Positions 52,948 through 62,401 are shown, numbered from the stretch's first letter. The stretch is 64,000 nucleotides of DNA from an uncultured Clostridia bacterium (GCA_934454115.1 CAKSFQ010000001.1:248001-312000); one strand, 5' to 3'. The notes: generated by a model from the sequence alone, not told the origin. Numbers and translations are program-made.

Positions 52948-55900
52948 TTAAATCGCGACTGCCTGCGCGCAGTTTAAAAAGTACAGATATCGTTCCTTGA
53001 CCGGGCATTCCAGCACACTCTCTAACCCCTCCGCATAGTACGCGATCTGCGTCTTATAGTACGCGGCTCTCGCGCTTGCCTCGTCCTCTGTGATATAGTC
53101 CGTCTTATAGTCAATCAGCACCACGCCGTCATCCTCATAAAAAAAGCAGTCCGCGATTCCCTGAAGCAACACCATTTCTTTGCCGTCCTCGGCGCTCAGC
53201 CCCGTTTCCACCGTGCCGGCCGGAACCTGCATATAAAAATCAAACTCGCGCTCAACATGCGCTGACTGAATCAGCCGTTTACCAAGCCTGCTCTCAAAAA
53301 AGCGGAAGATCTGCACCGCCGAAACCGCGCGCACCTGATTTTCATAGAGCAGTCCGCGCGCCGTCATGGCCTGCAACTGATCCTCAATCTGTGCGACTGT
53401 CGCGGTTTTTTTAAAATCCAGGTGCTGCATCACATAATGCGTGATGGTGCCTCGCTCTGCCGCGCCGATTTCCATATGCTCCGCAAGGCGAGGCATGGTA
53501 TAGCGCAGCAGATTCGGCACATATTCCTCCTCCGGCACCACGCGGCGTTTTAACTCACTGATGGATAGCTTAACCGGGGTCTTGCATAGCCCCTCGTGCG
53601 GATATTCATACGAAAACCGTGAAAGCGCCGCCGCATCGTACTCCTGTTTTTCCGCCTGTTCGACCGCCGCCGCTACAGTGCGCCGCGTTGGCATCTCCTC
53701 CTCATCCGGCCGGGAAAGCGATATCGAAAACGCCGCCTGCATCGATTTTGGCGGCCGCACCGCCGCGCAATCCGCGATCTCCCGTAAAATGTCGCCGGAC
53801 GGGTGCGCAAGCAGCGCCGTCAGCGTCCAGTCGCGTGTGCTTTTTTGGCGACGCAAAATGCCGGGCGCCGGTTTTTGTCCGTTCGCCGGGATCGCCTTCT
53901 TCCACGCATCGTAAAAGGTACCGACCGGCGCGGAGAGGATCAGTTTTTCCTTGGCCCTGGTTAATGCGACATAAAACAGCCGCATTTCCTCCGCTCTGGA
54001 ATCGCGGAGCATCTGCTCCTTGGTGATTTGCTTGGCAAGGCTCTTATAACGAATCCTGAGCTTTACATCAATATAGTCCATCGCGATCCCTGAATTTTTA
54101 TGCCAAAGCACCGCGGCGGCCGTGTCACGCTCATTAAACTGCCGATCCATACCGCAGAGAATCACGACCGGGTATTCCAGCCCCTTGGATTTATGAATCG
54201 TCATGATTGAAACCGTGTTTTCCTCGTCCGCATAGGCCGCGGCGGCCTTCATATCCTGATTCTGGCTGCGCAGCTGGTCGATGTAGAGCATAAACTGAAA
54301 CAGACCATGCATCGCGCCTTGTTCAAACACCGCGCCGTGCTCATAGAGCAAATTTAAATTCGCCTGCCGCACCCTGCCGTTCGGCATTGCGCCGGCCAGC
54401 GCCATGTAGTGCAGATCGTGGCAAATCTTCCAGATCAGCTCGTCCACGCCGCAGCGCACCGCCATGGCACGCAGCATGGATAGGCATTCCAAAAAGTAGG
54501 TGACACGCGGATCCCCCGCCTCTTTTGCAGCGCAGAGCGCGTCATAAAAGCAGCCGCGCCGTCCGTCCGCGAGCCGGATTTTTGCCAGCTCGTCCGGCGT
54601 AAAGGCAAATATCGGGGAACGCAGCACCGCCAGCAGCGGAATATCCTGTCTGGGGTTGTCAATAATCTCTAAAAAGCTCAGCGCCGTCAAAACCTCAACG
54701 GAGTCCAAATATTTTTGTCCCACCTCGCTGATCGATGGAATATCATATTCCGCAAGGGTACGCGCAAACTCTGCCACATTGGTCTTGGTGCGCACTAAAA
54801 TGGTGATATCGCCCAGCCGCACCGGCCGCAAGGCGTTAGTTTTCTTGTCAGTCACCATAAGCTCCTTGCCGTCTACCATCTTGCGGATTCGCCTTGCCAC
54901 CGTGACGGCCTCCAGCCGCGGAATCTCCATGGCCGCATACGGGCTGTCCGGGTCGTAGTGGTTCTTGTCAGCGTCGGTGAGCAGAACCTCGGTCGTAAAG
55001 TCGCCGGCGTTTTCTTCATATACCGCGCCGGGAATCAAATATTCCTCTTCGGTATAGTCAAGACCGCCGGTCTGCTCTGTCATGATCGAGGCAAAGATAC
55101 TGTTGACACTGTCAACCACCTCGCGGCGGCTGCGAAAGTTTTTAAAAAGCCGAATACACACGCCGCCGTCACCGCGGCTGTATCGCGCGTACTTTTCCGC
55201 AAAGATACCGGGGTCGGCGTTGCGGAAGCGATAGATGCTCTGCTTTAAATCGCCCACCATAAAGATGTTGCGATTGTCTTTGGACAGCATGGTAAAAATA
55301 GTGTCCTGGATATCGTTGGTATCCTGGTACTCGTCCACCAAAATCTCATCAAAACGATTTCTGAGCGACATGGCTGCCGCGGAGGGACGCCCCTTCGCGT
55401 CTGAGAGCAGGCGGAGCATCTCATGCTCCAAATCGCCAAAGTCCAGCCCGGAGCATTCCCGCTTCTTTTTTAAATACAGGCGTTCCGTCTGCCGCACCAG
55501 CTGCTTGAGCGCCATGATCCGATCTTTGCATAAAAAGACGCGCATCAGCCGCTCCGGCTCTGCGGCGTCCAGCAGTGCGCCAAGCTCCTTTTGTACCCCG
55601 GTCACCAGCTGCTCTTTGGTGGCATTGATTTTTTGCACCGTTTCCTCCATCAGCCCGGTCTTTACCGGCGCTCTGGGAATCACAAACGTCTCTCTGCACC
55701 GTTTCAACGCCGAAAGCCCGGCCGCGCCGGACAAAACCGGCGCATAGACCGTCTCGAAATCAGAGAGCAGATTTTTGTAATATGCAAAATATTTGTGATC
55801 GGACGGCACCTCGTTTTCGACAATCTCCGCGATTCTAACAAGGCCGTCATGCATGTCCGTGACAAGCTCACGACCTAAGGACAGCAGTAATTCCTCCCAG

Positions 55901-56541
55901 ATCGTGCCATCAATCGTACCCTGCCTTGCGGCGATTTGGTATTGCGCAGCCGCCCTGTGCAGCCATTTTGCCGGGTACGCCAGGCTCTGCACATAGCTAT
56001 GCAGCCGCAAAACCACGCTGCGCAGTCCCTCGTCCGACTTGGTGCCGCCGTAGCCCAGCGCCAGTGTGCGGAAGGCTTCCTTCTTCCCGATCCGCTGATA
56101 ATATTGTTCCAGCACCTCATCGAGCGCCTCTTTGCGCAGCATGGCGCTTTCCGCCTCGCTGAGCATGGTAAAGTCAATCGGAAGATTGGTTTTATGAATC
56201 ATGTTTTGCAGAATCGTTTTACAAAATGCGTGTACAGTCGAAATATGAGCAGAATGCACCAGAATGCTCTGCTCGCGCAGACGGCGGTTTTCCGGGTCGT
56301 CCGCCAGCCGTTCTTCAATGGCGGCGGCGATCTTCCGTTTCATTTCGCTTGCGGCGGCCTCGGTAAAGGTCAGCACCAAAAGCCGATCCACCGGCACCGG
56401 GTTTTCAGCATCGCAGATCATGCGGATAATCCGCTCGACCAGAACGGCGGTTTTACCGCTGCCGGCCGCTGCCGCCACCAAAATGTTGCTGCCCCGGAGG
56501 GTAATCGCCTTTAACTGTTCTTTCGTCCAATTTACCGCCAT
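52948..56541 (-). CDS. addA: ATP-dependent helicase/nuclease AddA
   Basis: A 1197 aa UvrD-like helicase fused to a RecB-type nuclease, one subunit of AddAB, which processes double-strand breaks for RecA. Walker A is LVAAAAGSGKTAVLVERI, Walker B LVDEYQDTND, and a C-terminal nuclease motif VLIDYKTDYI. Length matches AddA. The gene normally lies directly after addB; here the upstream neighbour is a divergent SDR gene, so addB must be elsewhere. The next minus-strand gene (the glucosyltransferase) follows 49 bp later. Confidence 0.95.
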   Translation of the reverse strand: MAVNWTKEQLKAITLRGSNILVAAAAGSGKTAVLVERIIRMICDAENPVPVDRLLVLTFTEAAASEMKRKIAAAIEERLADDPENRRLREQSILVHSAHISTVHAFCKTILQNMIHKTNLPIDFTMLSEAESAMLRKEALDEVLEQYYQRIGKKEAFRTLALGYGGTKSDEGLRSVVLRLHSYVQSLAYPAKWLHRAAAQYQIAARQGTIDGTIWEELLLSLGRELVTDMHDGLVRIAEIVENEVPSDHKYFAYYKNLLSDFETVYAPVLSGAAGLSALKRCRETFVIPRAPVKTGLMEETVQKINATKEQLVTGVQKELGALLDAAEPERLMRVFLCKDRIMALKQLVRQTERLYLKKKRECSGLDFGDLEHEMLRLLSDAKGRPSAAAMSLRNRFDEILVDEYQDTNDIQDTIFTMLSKDNRNIFMVGDLKQSIYRFRNADPGIFAEKYARYSRGDGGVCIRLFKNFRSRREVVDSVNSIFASIMTEQTGGLDYTEEEYLIPGAVYEENAGDFTTEVLLTDADKNHYDPDSPYAAMEIPRLEAVTVARRIRKMVDGKELMVTDKKTNALRPVRLGDITILVRTKTNVAEFARTLAEYDIPSISEVGQKYLDSVEVLTALSFLEIIDNPRQDIPLLAVLRSPIFAFTPDELAKIRLADGRRGCFYDALCAAKEAGDPRVTYFLECLSMLRAMAVRCGVDELIWKICHDLHYMALAGAMPNGRVRQANLNLLYEHGAVFEQGAMHGLFQFMLYIDQLRSQNQDMKAAAAYADEENTVSIMTIHKSKGLEYPVVILCGMDRQFNERDTAAAVLWHKNSGIAMDYIDVKLRIRYKSLAKQITKEQMLRDSRAEEMRLFYVALTRAKEKLILSAPVGTFYDAWKKAIPANGQKPAPGILRRQKSTRDWTLTALLAHPSGDILREIADCAAVRPPKSMQAAFSISLSRPDEEEMPTRRTVAAAVEQAEKQEYDAAALSRFSYEYPHEGLCKTPVKLSISELKRRVVPEEEYVPNLLRYTMPRLAEHMEIGAAERGTITHYVMQHLDFKKTATVAQIEDQLQAMTARGLLYENQVRAVSAVQIFRFFESRLGKRLIQSAHVEREFDFYMQVPAGTVETGLSAEDGKEMVLLQGIADCFFYEDDGVVLIDYKTDYITEDEASARAAYYKTQIAYYAEGLESVLECPVKERYLYFLNCAQAVAI

Positions 56542-56764
56542 GCTTCCACCGCCTTTTTATCTTACTGAGCTCGCCTTAATCAGTGTAATTTCGGAACATT
56601 TTGATTTATCGTCTTTGCTTTTCACCCTATCAGTGTATCACACCAACCGCATTTTTGCAATCATTTTTCCCTCACTGAAAGGGAATCACCCCATTTTCCA
56701 TATAATAAAAAAACATCATTTTTCGCGTTGTCCCTGCAAGGCGCTATCACTCATAGGCTCGGTC

Positions 56765-56793
56765 TTGTGTTTTTTGCCGATTTGTGATACACT
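56765..56793 (+). promoter_or_regulatory. Predicted promoter of the SDR gene
   Basis: TTGTGT (56765-56770), 17 bp, TACACT (56788-56793). Confidence 0.5.
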
Positions 56794-56817
56794 GAACAAA
56801 GAGAGGATTTGATTTCT

Positions 56818-57519
56818 ATGAGAACTGTTTTGATTACCGGCGGCTCACGCGGGATCGGCGCAGCCACCGCGCGGCTGTTTGCGGTGCAGGGTGACCGAGT
56901 GTTTATCAATTATCAGAAGGACGAGGTCAATGCCGTGACGCTGTGTGAAGAAATCGGCGCGACCGCCATCAAGGGCGACATCGCAAGCCCCAAGGACGTT
57001 GACCGTATGTTTCAAAGCATGCCCGGCGTCGATGTTTTGGTAAACAACGCCGGGTTTTCGCAATTTCAGTTTTTTGACGCCCTCACGGACGAGGAATGGC
57101 AGCGCATGCTCGCGGTCACGTTATCCGGCGCGTTTTACTGCATTCGCCGTGCCCTGCCGCACATGATCCACCAAAAGTCGGGCGCTATCGTGAATGTTTC
57201 CTCCATCTGGGGATTGACCGGCGCAGCGTGCGAGGTCGCCTATTCCGCTGCCAAAGCCGGGCTGATCGGCATGACCAAGGCGCTGGCGAAAGAGGTCGGC
57301 CCCTCCGGCGTCCGTGTCAACTGTGTGGCGCCGGGCGTCATTGATACCGAGATGAACCAATCGCTCACCGCCGAAACGTTGGAGCAGCTGTGCAGCGACA
57401 CGCCGCTCGGCCGGCTTGGCACGCCGGAGGACGTCGCGGAAACGATTTTGTTTTTATGCAAAGAGGACAGCTTTTTTACCGGCCAGGTGCTCAGCCCCAA
57501 CGGCGGCCTTGTCATTTGA
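56818..57519 (+). CDS. Short-chain dehydrogenase/reductase, FabG-like
   Basis: A 233 aa classical SDR. The NAD(P) loop is TGGSRGIGAATARL, the catalytic Ser is in IVNVSSIWG and the Tyr-x3-Lys in VAYSAAKAGLIGMTKALAKE; NNAG is also present. It is closest in appearance to 3-oxoacyl-ACP reductase FabG but lies outside a fatty acid operon, so the substrate is uncertain. The ATG at 56818 is used; AGAGG lies 11 bp upstream. Confidence 0.88.
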   Translation: MRTVLITGGSRGIGAATARLFAVQGDRVFINYQKDEVNAVTLCEEIGATAIKGDIASPKDVDRMFQSMPGVDVLVNNAGFSQFQFFDALTDEEWQRMLAVTLSGAFYCIRRALPHMIHQKSGAIVNVSSIWGLTGAACEVAYSAAKAGLIGMTKALAKEVGPSGVRVNCVAPGVIDTEMNQSLTAETLEQLCSDTPLGRLGTPEDVAETILFLCKEDSFFTGQVLSPNGGLVI

Positions 57520-57531
57520 AAAAAATGAATT

Positions 57532-57548
57532 TATCTCAGGCAGTGCAA
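57532..57548. repeat. 17 bp direct repeat flanking repeat copy 6 (left copy)
   Basis: TATCTCAGGCAGTGCAA here and at 57952-57968. The right copy is the left arm of the araC-side hairpin; this left copy has no partner arm. Confidence 0.85.
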
Positions 57549-57587
57549 AAATATATACCGTCTGAGCATGTCGATAAACTCTATTCT

Positions 57588-57945
57588 GCGAAAAATTTCA
57601 TTTTGATCTAATCGCCGTCCCCTGCTTAGCCATGCCGTCTCGGCTCTCGCCTCGGTCAGCGATGGACGACTGCCACCGGCAGTCATTGCCACGGCGGCGC
57701 GGCAATGAAATTTTTCGCCGATTTCACGCCGTTTTCGGCAAGATATTGCGACATTGCCGCTGCGGCTTGGAAAGCATATATAGGGTCTCCCAAAAATCTT
57801 ACTTGATTTTTGGGAAAAAGGAGCAGCGCCAAAGCCTAGGCGATGGTTTGACGGTTTTTGTCAAACCGAGCCATTGCGCAGGCAGATGTGACGCTGGCTT
57901 TGTGGGCAATTTATTTAAGGCAATATCTTGCAGAAAACTGACTTT
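57588..57945 (-). repeat. Modular intergenic repeat, copy 6 (long form)
   Basis: Module B 57588-57718. Module A between GCAAGATATTGC (57738-57749) and GCAATATCTTGC (57920-57931), with the full insert C. Located between the convergent SDR and araC genes, between two copies of a 17 bp direct repeat. Confidence 0.9.
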
Positions 57946-57957
57946 TGATGCTATCTC

Positions 57958-57985
57958 AGGCAGTGCAAGTTCTTTTGCACTGCCT
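57958..57985. terminator. Hairpin at the 3' end of the araC gene and SDR transcript
   Basis: AGGCAGTGCAA (57958-57968), GTTCTT, TTGCACTGCCT (57975-57985), then TTTT on the plus strand. Likely the original SDR terminator, now separated from the SDR gene by repeat copy 6. Confidence 0.75.
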
Positions 57986-57986
57986 T

Positions 57987-58814
57987 TTAAAATGCGTTGA
58001 TTCGCCGAAACTCCTCCGGCGTCATGCCTTCCGCCTTTTTAAAGACGGCGCAAAAATAGCTGGGATCCTTAAAGCCAACGGCAGCGGCAACCTCCCGTAC
58101 CTTAGGACAGTCCGCCGAGCAAAGATAGTATTTTGCCATGTTCAGCCGAAGATGGGTCAAATACTTGATCGGCGTGGTGTCATAGACCTGCTGAAACAGG
58201 CGGCACAGGTGGTTGTTGGTGACCCCGATCACTTCGGCAAGGTCGCGCAGACTAAGATCCTCCTTGTATCGCATCTTCAGCGTTTCGATCACCGGCCGCA
58301 GCTTTTGGTACTTTTCGTTTTTTGACATGCCGCTCGGCTTTGCGGTGTCGTTGCGGCATTCTCCCATTTTAATCAAAAGCTTATACATCAGCATGGACGT
58401 CTTGATTTCCTTGTCCGGATCCTCGCACCAGTACATATCCGACATGGCGCTGACCTGGACGTCAAAACTGTTTAAATCGTGAATATGAAAGACCTCACTG
58501 TTGCCAAAGCCGAGATAGGTAATAATATCCTCTACCGCGCTGCCGTGAAAGACCACCCAGCGCACGCTCCACGGCTCGCTTTGGGCAAAATACTCATGCG
58601 GAATATCCGGGCGGAAGAAAAACGCATCGCCCTGGGCAATCACATATTCCTGTTGTTCGATCCGTAATATTCCGCTGCCGCCCGTGCAGTATAAGAGCTG
58701 ATAACTCTGAAATCCGCAAGGTCTGGCGATCGAGTCCTGGCTTTCATGTCCGCCGATGCCCACGACATAGATCGGCAAAAGCTTTGTCCTGTTAAGAAGT
58801 ATCGGCAAAATCAT
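57987..58814 (-). CDS. AraC-family transcriptional regulator
   Basis: A 275 aa regulator. The N-terminal cupin-type sensing domain (FQSYQLLYCTGGSGILRIEQQEYVI) is typical of AraC proteins that bind sugars; the C-terminal two helix-turn-helix motifs span about 170-272 (LSLRDLAEVIGVTNNHLCRLF and VREVAAAVGFKDPSYFCAVFKK). No adjacent transporter or enzyme identifies its target. It could act on lacZ or the glycosidase gene, but that is speculative. Confidence 0.92.
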   Translation of the reverse strand: MILPILLNRTKLLPIYVVGIGGHESQDSIARPCGFQSYQLLYCTGGSGILRIEQQEYVIAQGDAFFFRPDIPHEYFAQSEPWSVRWVVFHGSAVEDIITYLGFGNSEVFHIHDLNSFDVQVSAMSDMYWCEDPDKEIKTSMLMYKLLIKMGECRNDTAKPSGMSKNEKYQKLRPVIETLKMRYKEDLSLRDLAEVIGVTNNHLCRLFQQVYDTTPIKYLTHLRLNMAKYYLCSADCPKVREVAAAVGFKDPSYFCAVFKKAEGMTPEEFRRINAF

Positions 58815-58849
58815 TGTATCACACCTCCGTCACACCGCTTGATAGCATT

Positions 58850-58879
58850 ATTATACGACAATTTCGGATATTTTTCAAG
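58850..58879 (-). promoter_or_regulatory. Predicted promoter of the araC-family gene
   Basis: Minus strand TTGAAA (58879-58874), 18 bp, TATAAT (58855-58850). Confidence 0.65.
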
Positions 58880-58911
58880 TCTTAGGCACACGGAAGCCTG
58901 CCACAATATGG

Positions 58912-59017
58912 TTTAAGCAGGCAAATTTGTGAAAATACTGCGTTAAAACGCTCGTCAATACGTCGGTATTCACTGCGCTTTTGCCTTGTATTTTACAAAA
59001 ATTTGCTCTGTTTAAAC
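58912..59017. repeat. Palindromic element of about 106 bp
   Basis: The left arm (58912-58938) and right arm (58989-59017) are imperfect inverted repeats, with GTTTAAGCAGGCAAATTTG answered by CAAAAATTTGC and CTGTTTAAAC. The centre is non-coding. A one-armed relative lies at 14868-14892. It is directly followed by a tRNA-end-like sequence. Confidence 0.6.
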
Positions 59018-59019
59018 TC

Positions 59020-59038
59020 TTCGACTCCCGTGCGCCTA
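59020..59038 (+). other. tRNA T-loop/acceptor-like fragment
   Basis: TTCGACTCCCGTGCGCCTA, identical over 19 bases to 7132-7150. Only the T-loop and acceptor-like part is present, so it is not a gene. Confidence 0.5.
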
Positions 59039-59092
59039 ACATCGCTTTGTACTATAATCGCGAAAAACGGGAACGAAACGGCGGTTTTGTTC

Positions 59093-59121
59093 TTGTTTTT
59101 TTGAAAATTGCATGGTATACT
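59093..59121 (+). promoter_or_regulatory. Predicted promoter of the flavodoxin-like gene
   Basis: TTGTTT (59093-59098), 17 bp, TATACT (59116-59121). Confidence 0.6.
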
Positions 59122-59186
59122 GAAAAAATAAGGCATACACTTTAAAGAAGCGTACGTCAAATGACAGAAAAAAGGAGGACTTTTTG

Positions 59187-59816
59187 ATGAAAGTTTTACT
59201 GATTAACGGCAGCCCCAAAGAAAAGGGCTGCACCGATACGGCGCTGACCGAGGTTGCGGCGGCGCTGAGCGACTGCGGCATCGAGACAGAAATCGTATCG
59301 GTGGGCGCAAAGCCGATCCAGGGCTGCATCGGCTGCGGCGGCTGCGCGGCGGCCGGAAACAGCCGCTGCGTCTTTACCAATGACAGCGTCAACACCGTGA
59401 TCGAAAAGGCCGAAACCGCCGACGCCTTTGTAGTCGGCACGCCGGTGCATTACGCGGCGGCGTCCGGGGCGATCACCTCTTTGATGGATCGCGTCTGTTA
59501 TGCCGGCGGCAAGTATCTGCAATTCAAACCGGCCGCCTGTATCGCAAGCTGCCGTCGCGGCGGCGCAAGCGCAACCTACGATCAGATCAACAAATATTTT
59601 GGGATTTTAAACATGCCGATTGTCTCCTCCAACTACTGGAACATGGTGCACGGCAATACGCCGGACGAGGTACGCCGCGATGAAGAGGGCATGCAGACCA
59701 TGCGCCAGCTTGGGCGAAACATGGCGTGGATCCTAAAGTGCATCGAAGCCGGAAAGGAAAACGGCGTTGCCATGCCCAAGACCGAGGCAAAAATCAAAAC
59801 CAACTATATCCGCTAA
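59187..59816 (+). CDS. Flavodoxin-like NAD(P)H-dependent FMN oxidoreductase
   Basis: A 209 aa flavodoxin-fold protein of the iron-sulfur flavoprotein/WrbA-like group. It opens VLLINGSPKEKGCTDTAL (FMN phosphate loop), has a compact Cys motif CIGCGGCAAAGNSRC that may bind an iron-sulfur cluster or be redox active, and GTPVHYAAASGAITSLMDR in the FMN-binding region. ATG at 59187 is preferred over a TTG one codon before; AGGAGG lies upstream. The substrate is unknown. Confidence 0.88.
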   Translation: MKVLLINGSPKEKGCTDTALTEVAAALSDCGIETEIVSVGAKPIQGCIGCGGCAAAGNSRCVFTNDSVNTVIEKAETADAFVVGTPVHYAAASGAITSLMDRVCYAGGKYLQFKPAACIASCRRGGASATYDQINKYFGILNMPIVSSNYWNMVHGNTPDEVRRDEEGMQTMRQLGRNMAWILKCIEAGKENGVAMPKTEAKIKTNYIR

Positions 59817-59832
59817 CCGCATTTTGAGCACA

Positions 59833-59870
59833 AATAAGCGCCGACCGTTGGGTCAGCGCTTATTCTTTTT
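59833..59870. terminator. Bidirectional terminator between the flavodoxin-like gene and proC
   Basis: AATAAGCGC (59833-59841) with GACC (59843-59846), loop GTTG, then GGTC and GCGCTTATT (to 59864), followed by a T-run. Confidence 0.85.
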
Positions 59871-59876
59871 CTTAAA

Positions 59877-60668
59877 TTATTGCTGCATTTCCCGATTCCG
59901 ACGGATACACGCGTCAATGCCGGACTGGATCGAGGTGCGAAACCCGGTACGCTCTAATTCGCACACCGCCGCAATGGTGGTCCCGCCCGGCGAGCATACG
60001 TTGTCTTTAAGCTGCTCCGGGTGGATTCCGGTCTCCAGCACCATCTTTGCGCTGCCCTCCACCGCCTTTGCCGCAAGCTTTAACGCGTTTTCCTTGGTGA
60101 GTCCGTAGCGGACGCCGGCATCTGCCATGGCGTCAATCAGCATATAGATATACGCCGGGCTGCTGCTGTGCAGCGCGATCGCAATATCCAACTCCTTTTC
60201 GGTCATGCAAAGCGTCATTCCCACGCTTTGCAGCAGGGACAAAACCGTTTCCTTTTCCGTCTCGTCAAGATTGTCATTCGGCACAACCACCGTCATACCG
60301 CAACCGACCTGCGCCGGCGTATTGGGCATGGTGCGCACGATCTTTTGATCCGCGCCCAGATGCTTTTCCAAATACGAAAGCGTGATGCCGGCGGCAATCG
60401 AAACATAAATTTTATTCTTGTCTCCGGTAAGCTGATTTAGAACACGCTCCATCACATTGGGCTTTACCGCCAGAATCAGAATATCGGCCAGCCGCTCCGT
60501 CTCTTTGTTGTCAGTTGTGACCTTAACACCGATTTTCTGCCATGTTTTCAGCTTATCTTCATTCATGTCAGAGATAACCGCATCACCCGGCTGTATGATT
60601 TTTGCGTTCAGCATACCGCCAAGCAACGCAGACGCCATATTTCCGGCGCCGATCAATCCAATTCTCAT
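59877..60668 (-). CDS. proC: Pyrroline-5-carboxylate reductase
   Basis: ProC makes proline from pyrroline-5-carboxylate with NAD(P)H. The 263 aa protein has the Rossmann loop RIGLIGAGNMASALLGGM and the C-terminal signature GTTIAAVCELERTGF preceded by NVCSPGG. Start at 60668, with AAGGAG upstream; the open frame has three extra codons without a site. It follows purB by 44 bp in the same direction. Confidence 0.95.
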   Translation of the reverse strand: MRIGLIGAGNMASALLGGMLNAKIIQPGDAVISDMNEDKLKTWQKIGVKVTTDNKETERLADILILAVKPNVMERVLNQLTGDKNKIYVSIAAGITLSYLEKHLGADQKIVRTMPNTPAQVGCGMTVVVPNDNLDETEKETVLSLLQSVGMTLCMTEKELDIAIALHSSSPAYIYMLIDAMADAGVRYGLTKENALKLAAKAVEGSAKMVLETGIHPEQLKDNVCSPGGTTIAAVCELERTGFRTSIQSGIDACIRRNREMQQ

Positions 60669-60712
60669 ACCTATCACTCCTTTATCCGCACTTGATTTTA
60701 AACATGCTGAGC

Positions 60713-62143
60713 CTAAACGGTCAGTTCGACTTCCTCTGCCGCGTCCTCACAATCACAAATCGCCGGATCCACATACTCCGCGATAAATTCCTCTACCTGC
60801 TGCACGCTGCGGCCGATAAAGTTCTCCGGCTTTAGGATTTTTTCTACCTCAGCCTTGGTAAGACCAAACGACAAGTCGGCAACAATGCGATCGATCAGGT
60901 CGTTGGGCTTTCCCTCTTCCTTTACGACTCTTGCCGCCGCCATCGAATGCGTCCGAATCCGCTCATGCAGCTCCTGGCGGTCGCCGCCCTTTTTCACCGC
61001 GTCCATCAGGATATTTTCGGTCGCCATAAACGGCAGCTCCGACTGAATGCGCTGCGCGATGACTTTGGGATAAACCACCAGACCGTTTGCCACATTCATA
61101 TAGATGTTTAGGATGGCGTCCACGGTCAAAAACGCCTCTGCCACGCTGATACGCTTATTGGCGGAATCATCCAGCGTACGCTCAAACCACTGGGTCGAGG
61201 TTGTCATTGCCGGGTTTAAGGCGTCCACCACGACATAACGCGCCAGCGAACAAATCCGCTCGCTCCGCATCGGATTGCGCTTATACGCCATTGCAGATGA
61301 ACCGATCTGCGTCTTTTCAAACGGCTCTTCCATCTCTTTTAAATGCTGCAGCAGACGAATATCATTGGCAAATTTATAAGCGCTTTGCGCCACGCCGCTC
61401 AGCACGGACAGCATCTGATAATCCAACTTCCGAGAATACGTCTGTCCCGAAACCGGATAATATTTTTGATAGCCCATCTTTTCGCAGATTTTCTTTTCCA
61501 GTTCTTTCACCTTTTGCGTGTCACCGTCAAAAAGCTCCATAAAGCTTGCCTGGGTACCCGTGGTTCCCTTCGAACCCAAAAGCGCGGCACGGCTCAGCTG
61601 AAAATCGATGTTCTCTAAATCCATCATCAGTTCCCAGAGCCAGAGCGACGCACGCTTGCCGACGGTCGTCAGCTGCGCCGCCTGAAAATGCGTAAACCCA
61701 AGGGTCGGCATTGCCTTATACTCCAGCGCAAAATCACGAAGATACGAAATCACACGGATCAGCTTGCTGCGGATCAGCCGCAGCCCCTCATACATGATGA
61801 TGATATCCGTATTGTCGCCCACATAACAGGAGGTCGCGCCAAGGTGAATGATCCCCTTTGCGGACGGGCACTGGGTTCCGTACGCGTACACATGTGCCAT
61901 TACGTCATGCCGAACGATCTTTTCCCGCTCCTTAGCAACGGCATAGTTAATGTCGTCCACATGGTCTTTCAGTTCCTGCACCTGTTCCGGCGTGATTTTA
62001 AGCCCCAGCTCCATCTCCGATTCTGCCAGGGCAACCCAAAGCTTTCGCCAGGTCTTAAACTTCTTATCCGGCGAGAAGATATACTTCATCTCCTTGCTGG
62101 CATAACGGGAATTTAACGGGCTTTCGTAAACATCCTTTTGCAT
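60713..62143 (-). CDS. purB: Adenylosuccinate lyase
   Basis: PurB catalyses two fumarate-releasing steps in purine synthesis. The 476 aa protein carries the fumarase/lyase signature GSSAMAYKRNPMRSE and HLGATSCYVGDN. The length matches the longer Clostridia-type PurB. It is probably co-transcribed with proC downstream. Repeat copy 7 lies upstream between it and the aminotransferase gene. Confidence 0.96.
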   Translation of the reverse strand: MQKDVYESPLNSRYASKEMKYIFSPDKKFKTWRKLWVALAESEMELGLKITPEQVQELKDHVDDINYAVAKEREKIVRHDVMAHVYAYGTQCPSAKGIIHLGATSCYVGDNTDIIIMYEGLRLIRSKLIRVISYLRDFALEYKAMPTLGFTHFQAAQLTTVGKRASLWLWELMMDLENIDFQLSRAALLGSKGTTGTQASFMELFDGDTQKVKELEKKICEKMGYQKYYPVSGQTYSRKLDYQMLSVLSGVAQSAYKFANDIRLLQHLKEMEEPFEKTQIGSSAMAYKRNPMRSERICSLARYVVVDALNPAMTTSTQWFERTLDDSANKRISVAEAFLTVDAILNIYMNVANGLVVYPKVIAQRIQSELPFMATENILMDAVKKGGDRQELHERIRTHSMAAARVVKEEGKPNDLIDRIVADLSFGLTKAEVEKILKPENFIGRSVQQVEEFIAEYVDPAICDCEDAAEEVELTV

Positions 62144-62226
62144 CTTGTCTCTCCTTACGTTTTCCTATTTTCGCTTCCCTGCAATCTTTAAATTCGATTC
62201 CTCCCAAAACGGCGGAATCCTAATTT

Positions 62227-62395
62227 GCGAAAAATTTCATTTTGATTTGATCGCCGTCCCCTGCTTAGCCATTGCCGTCTCGGCTCTCGCCTCGGTCAGC
62301 GATGGACGACTGCCGGTGGCAGTCGTCGCCACGGCGGCGCGGCAATGAAATTTTTCGCCAATCTCATGTTGTTTTCGGCAAAATATTGCGACATT
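62227..62395 (-). repeat. Modular intergenic repeat, copy 7 (module B plus start of module A)
   Basis: Module B 62227-62358 complete, then GTTTTCGGCAAAATATTGC (arm at 62378-62389), after which module A is missing. The repeat stops about 7 bases from the stop codon of the aminotransferase gene. Confidence 0.88.
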
Positions 62396-62401
62396 CTCTA
62401 G

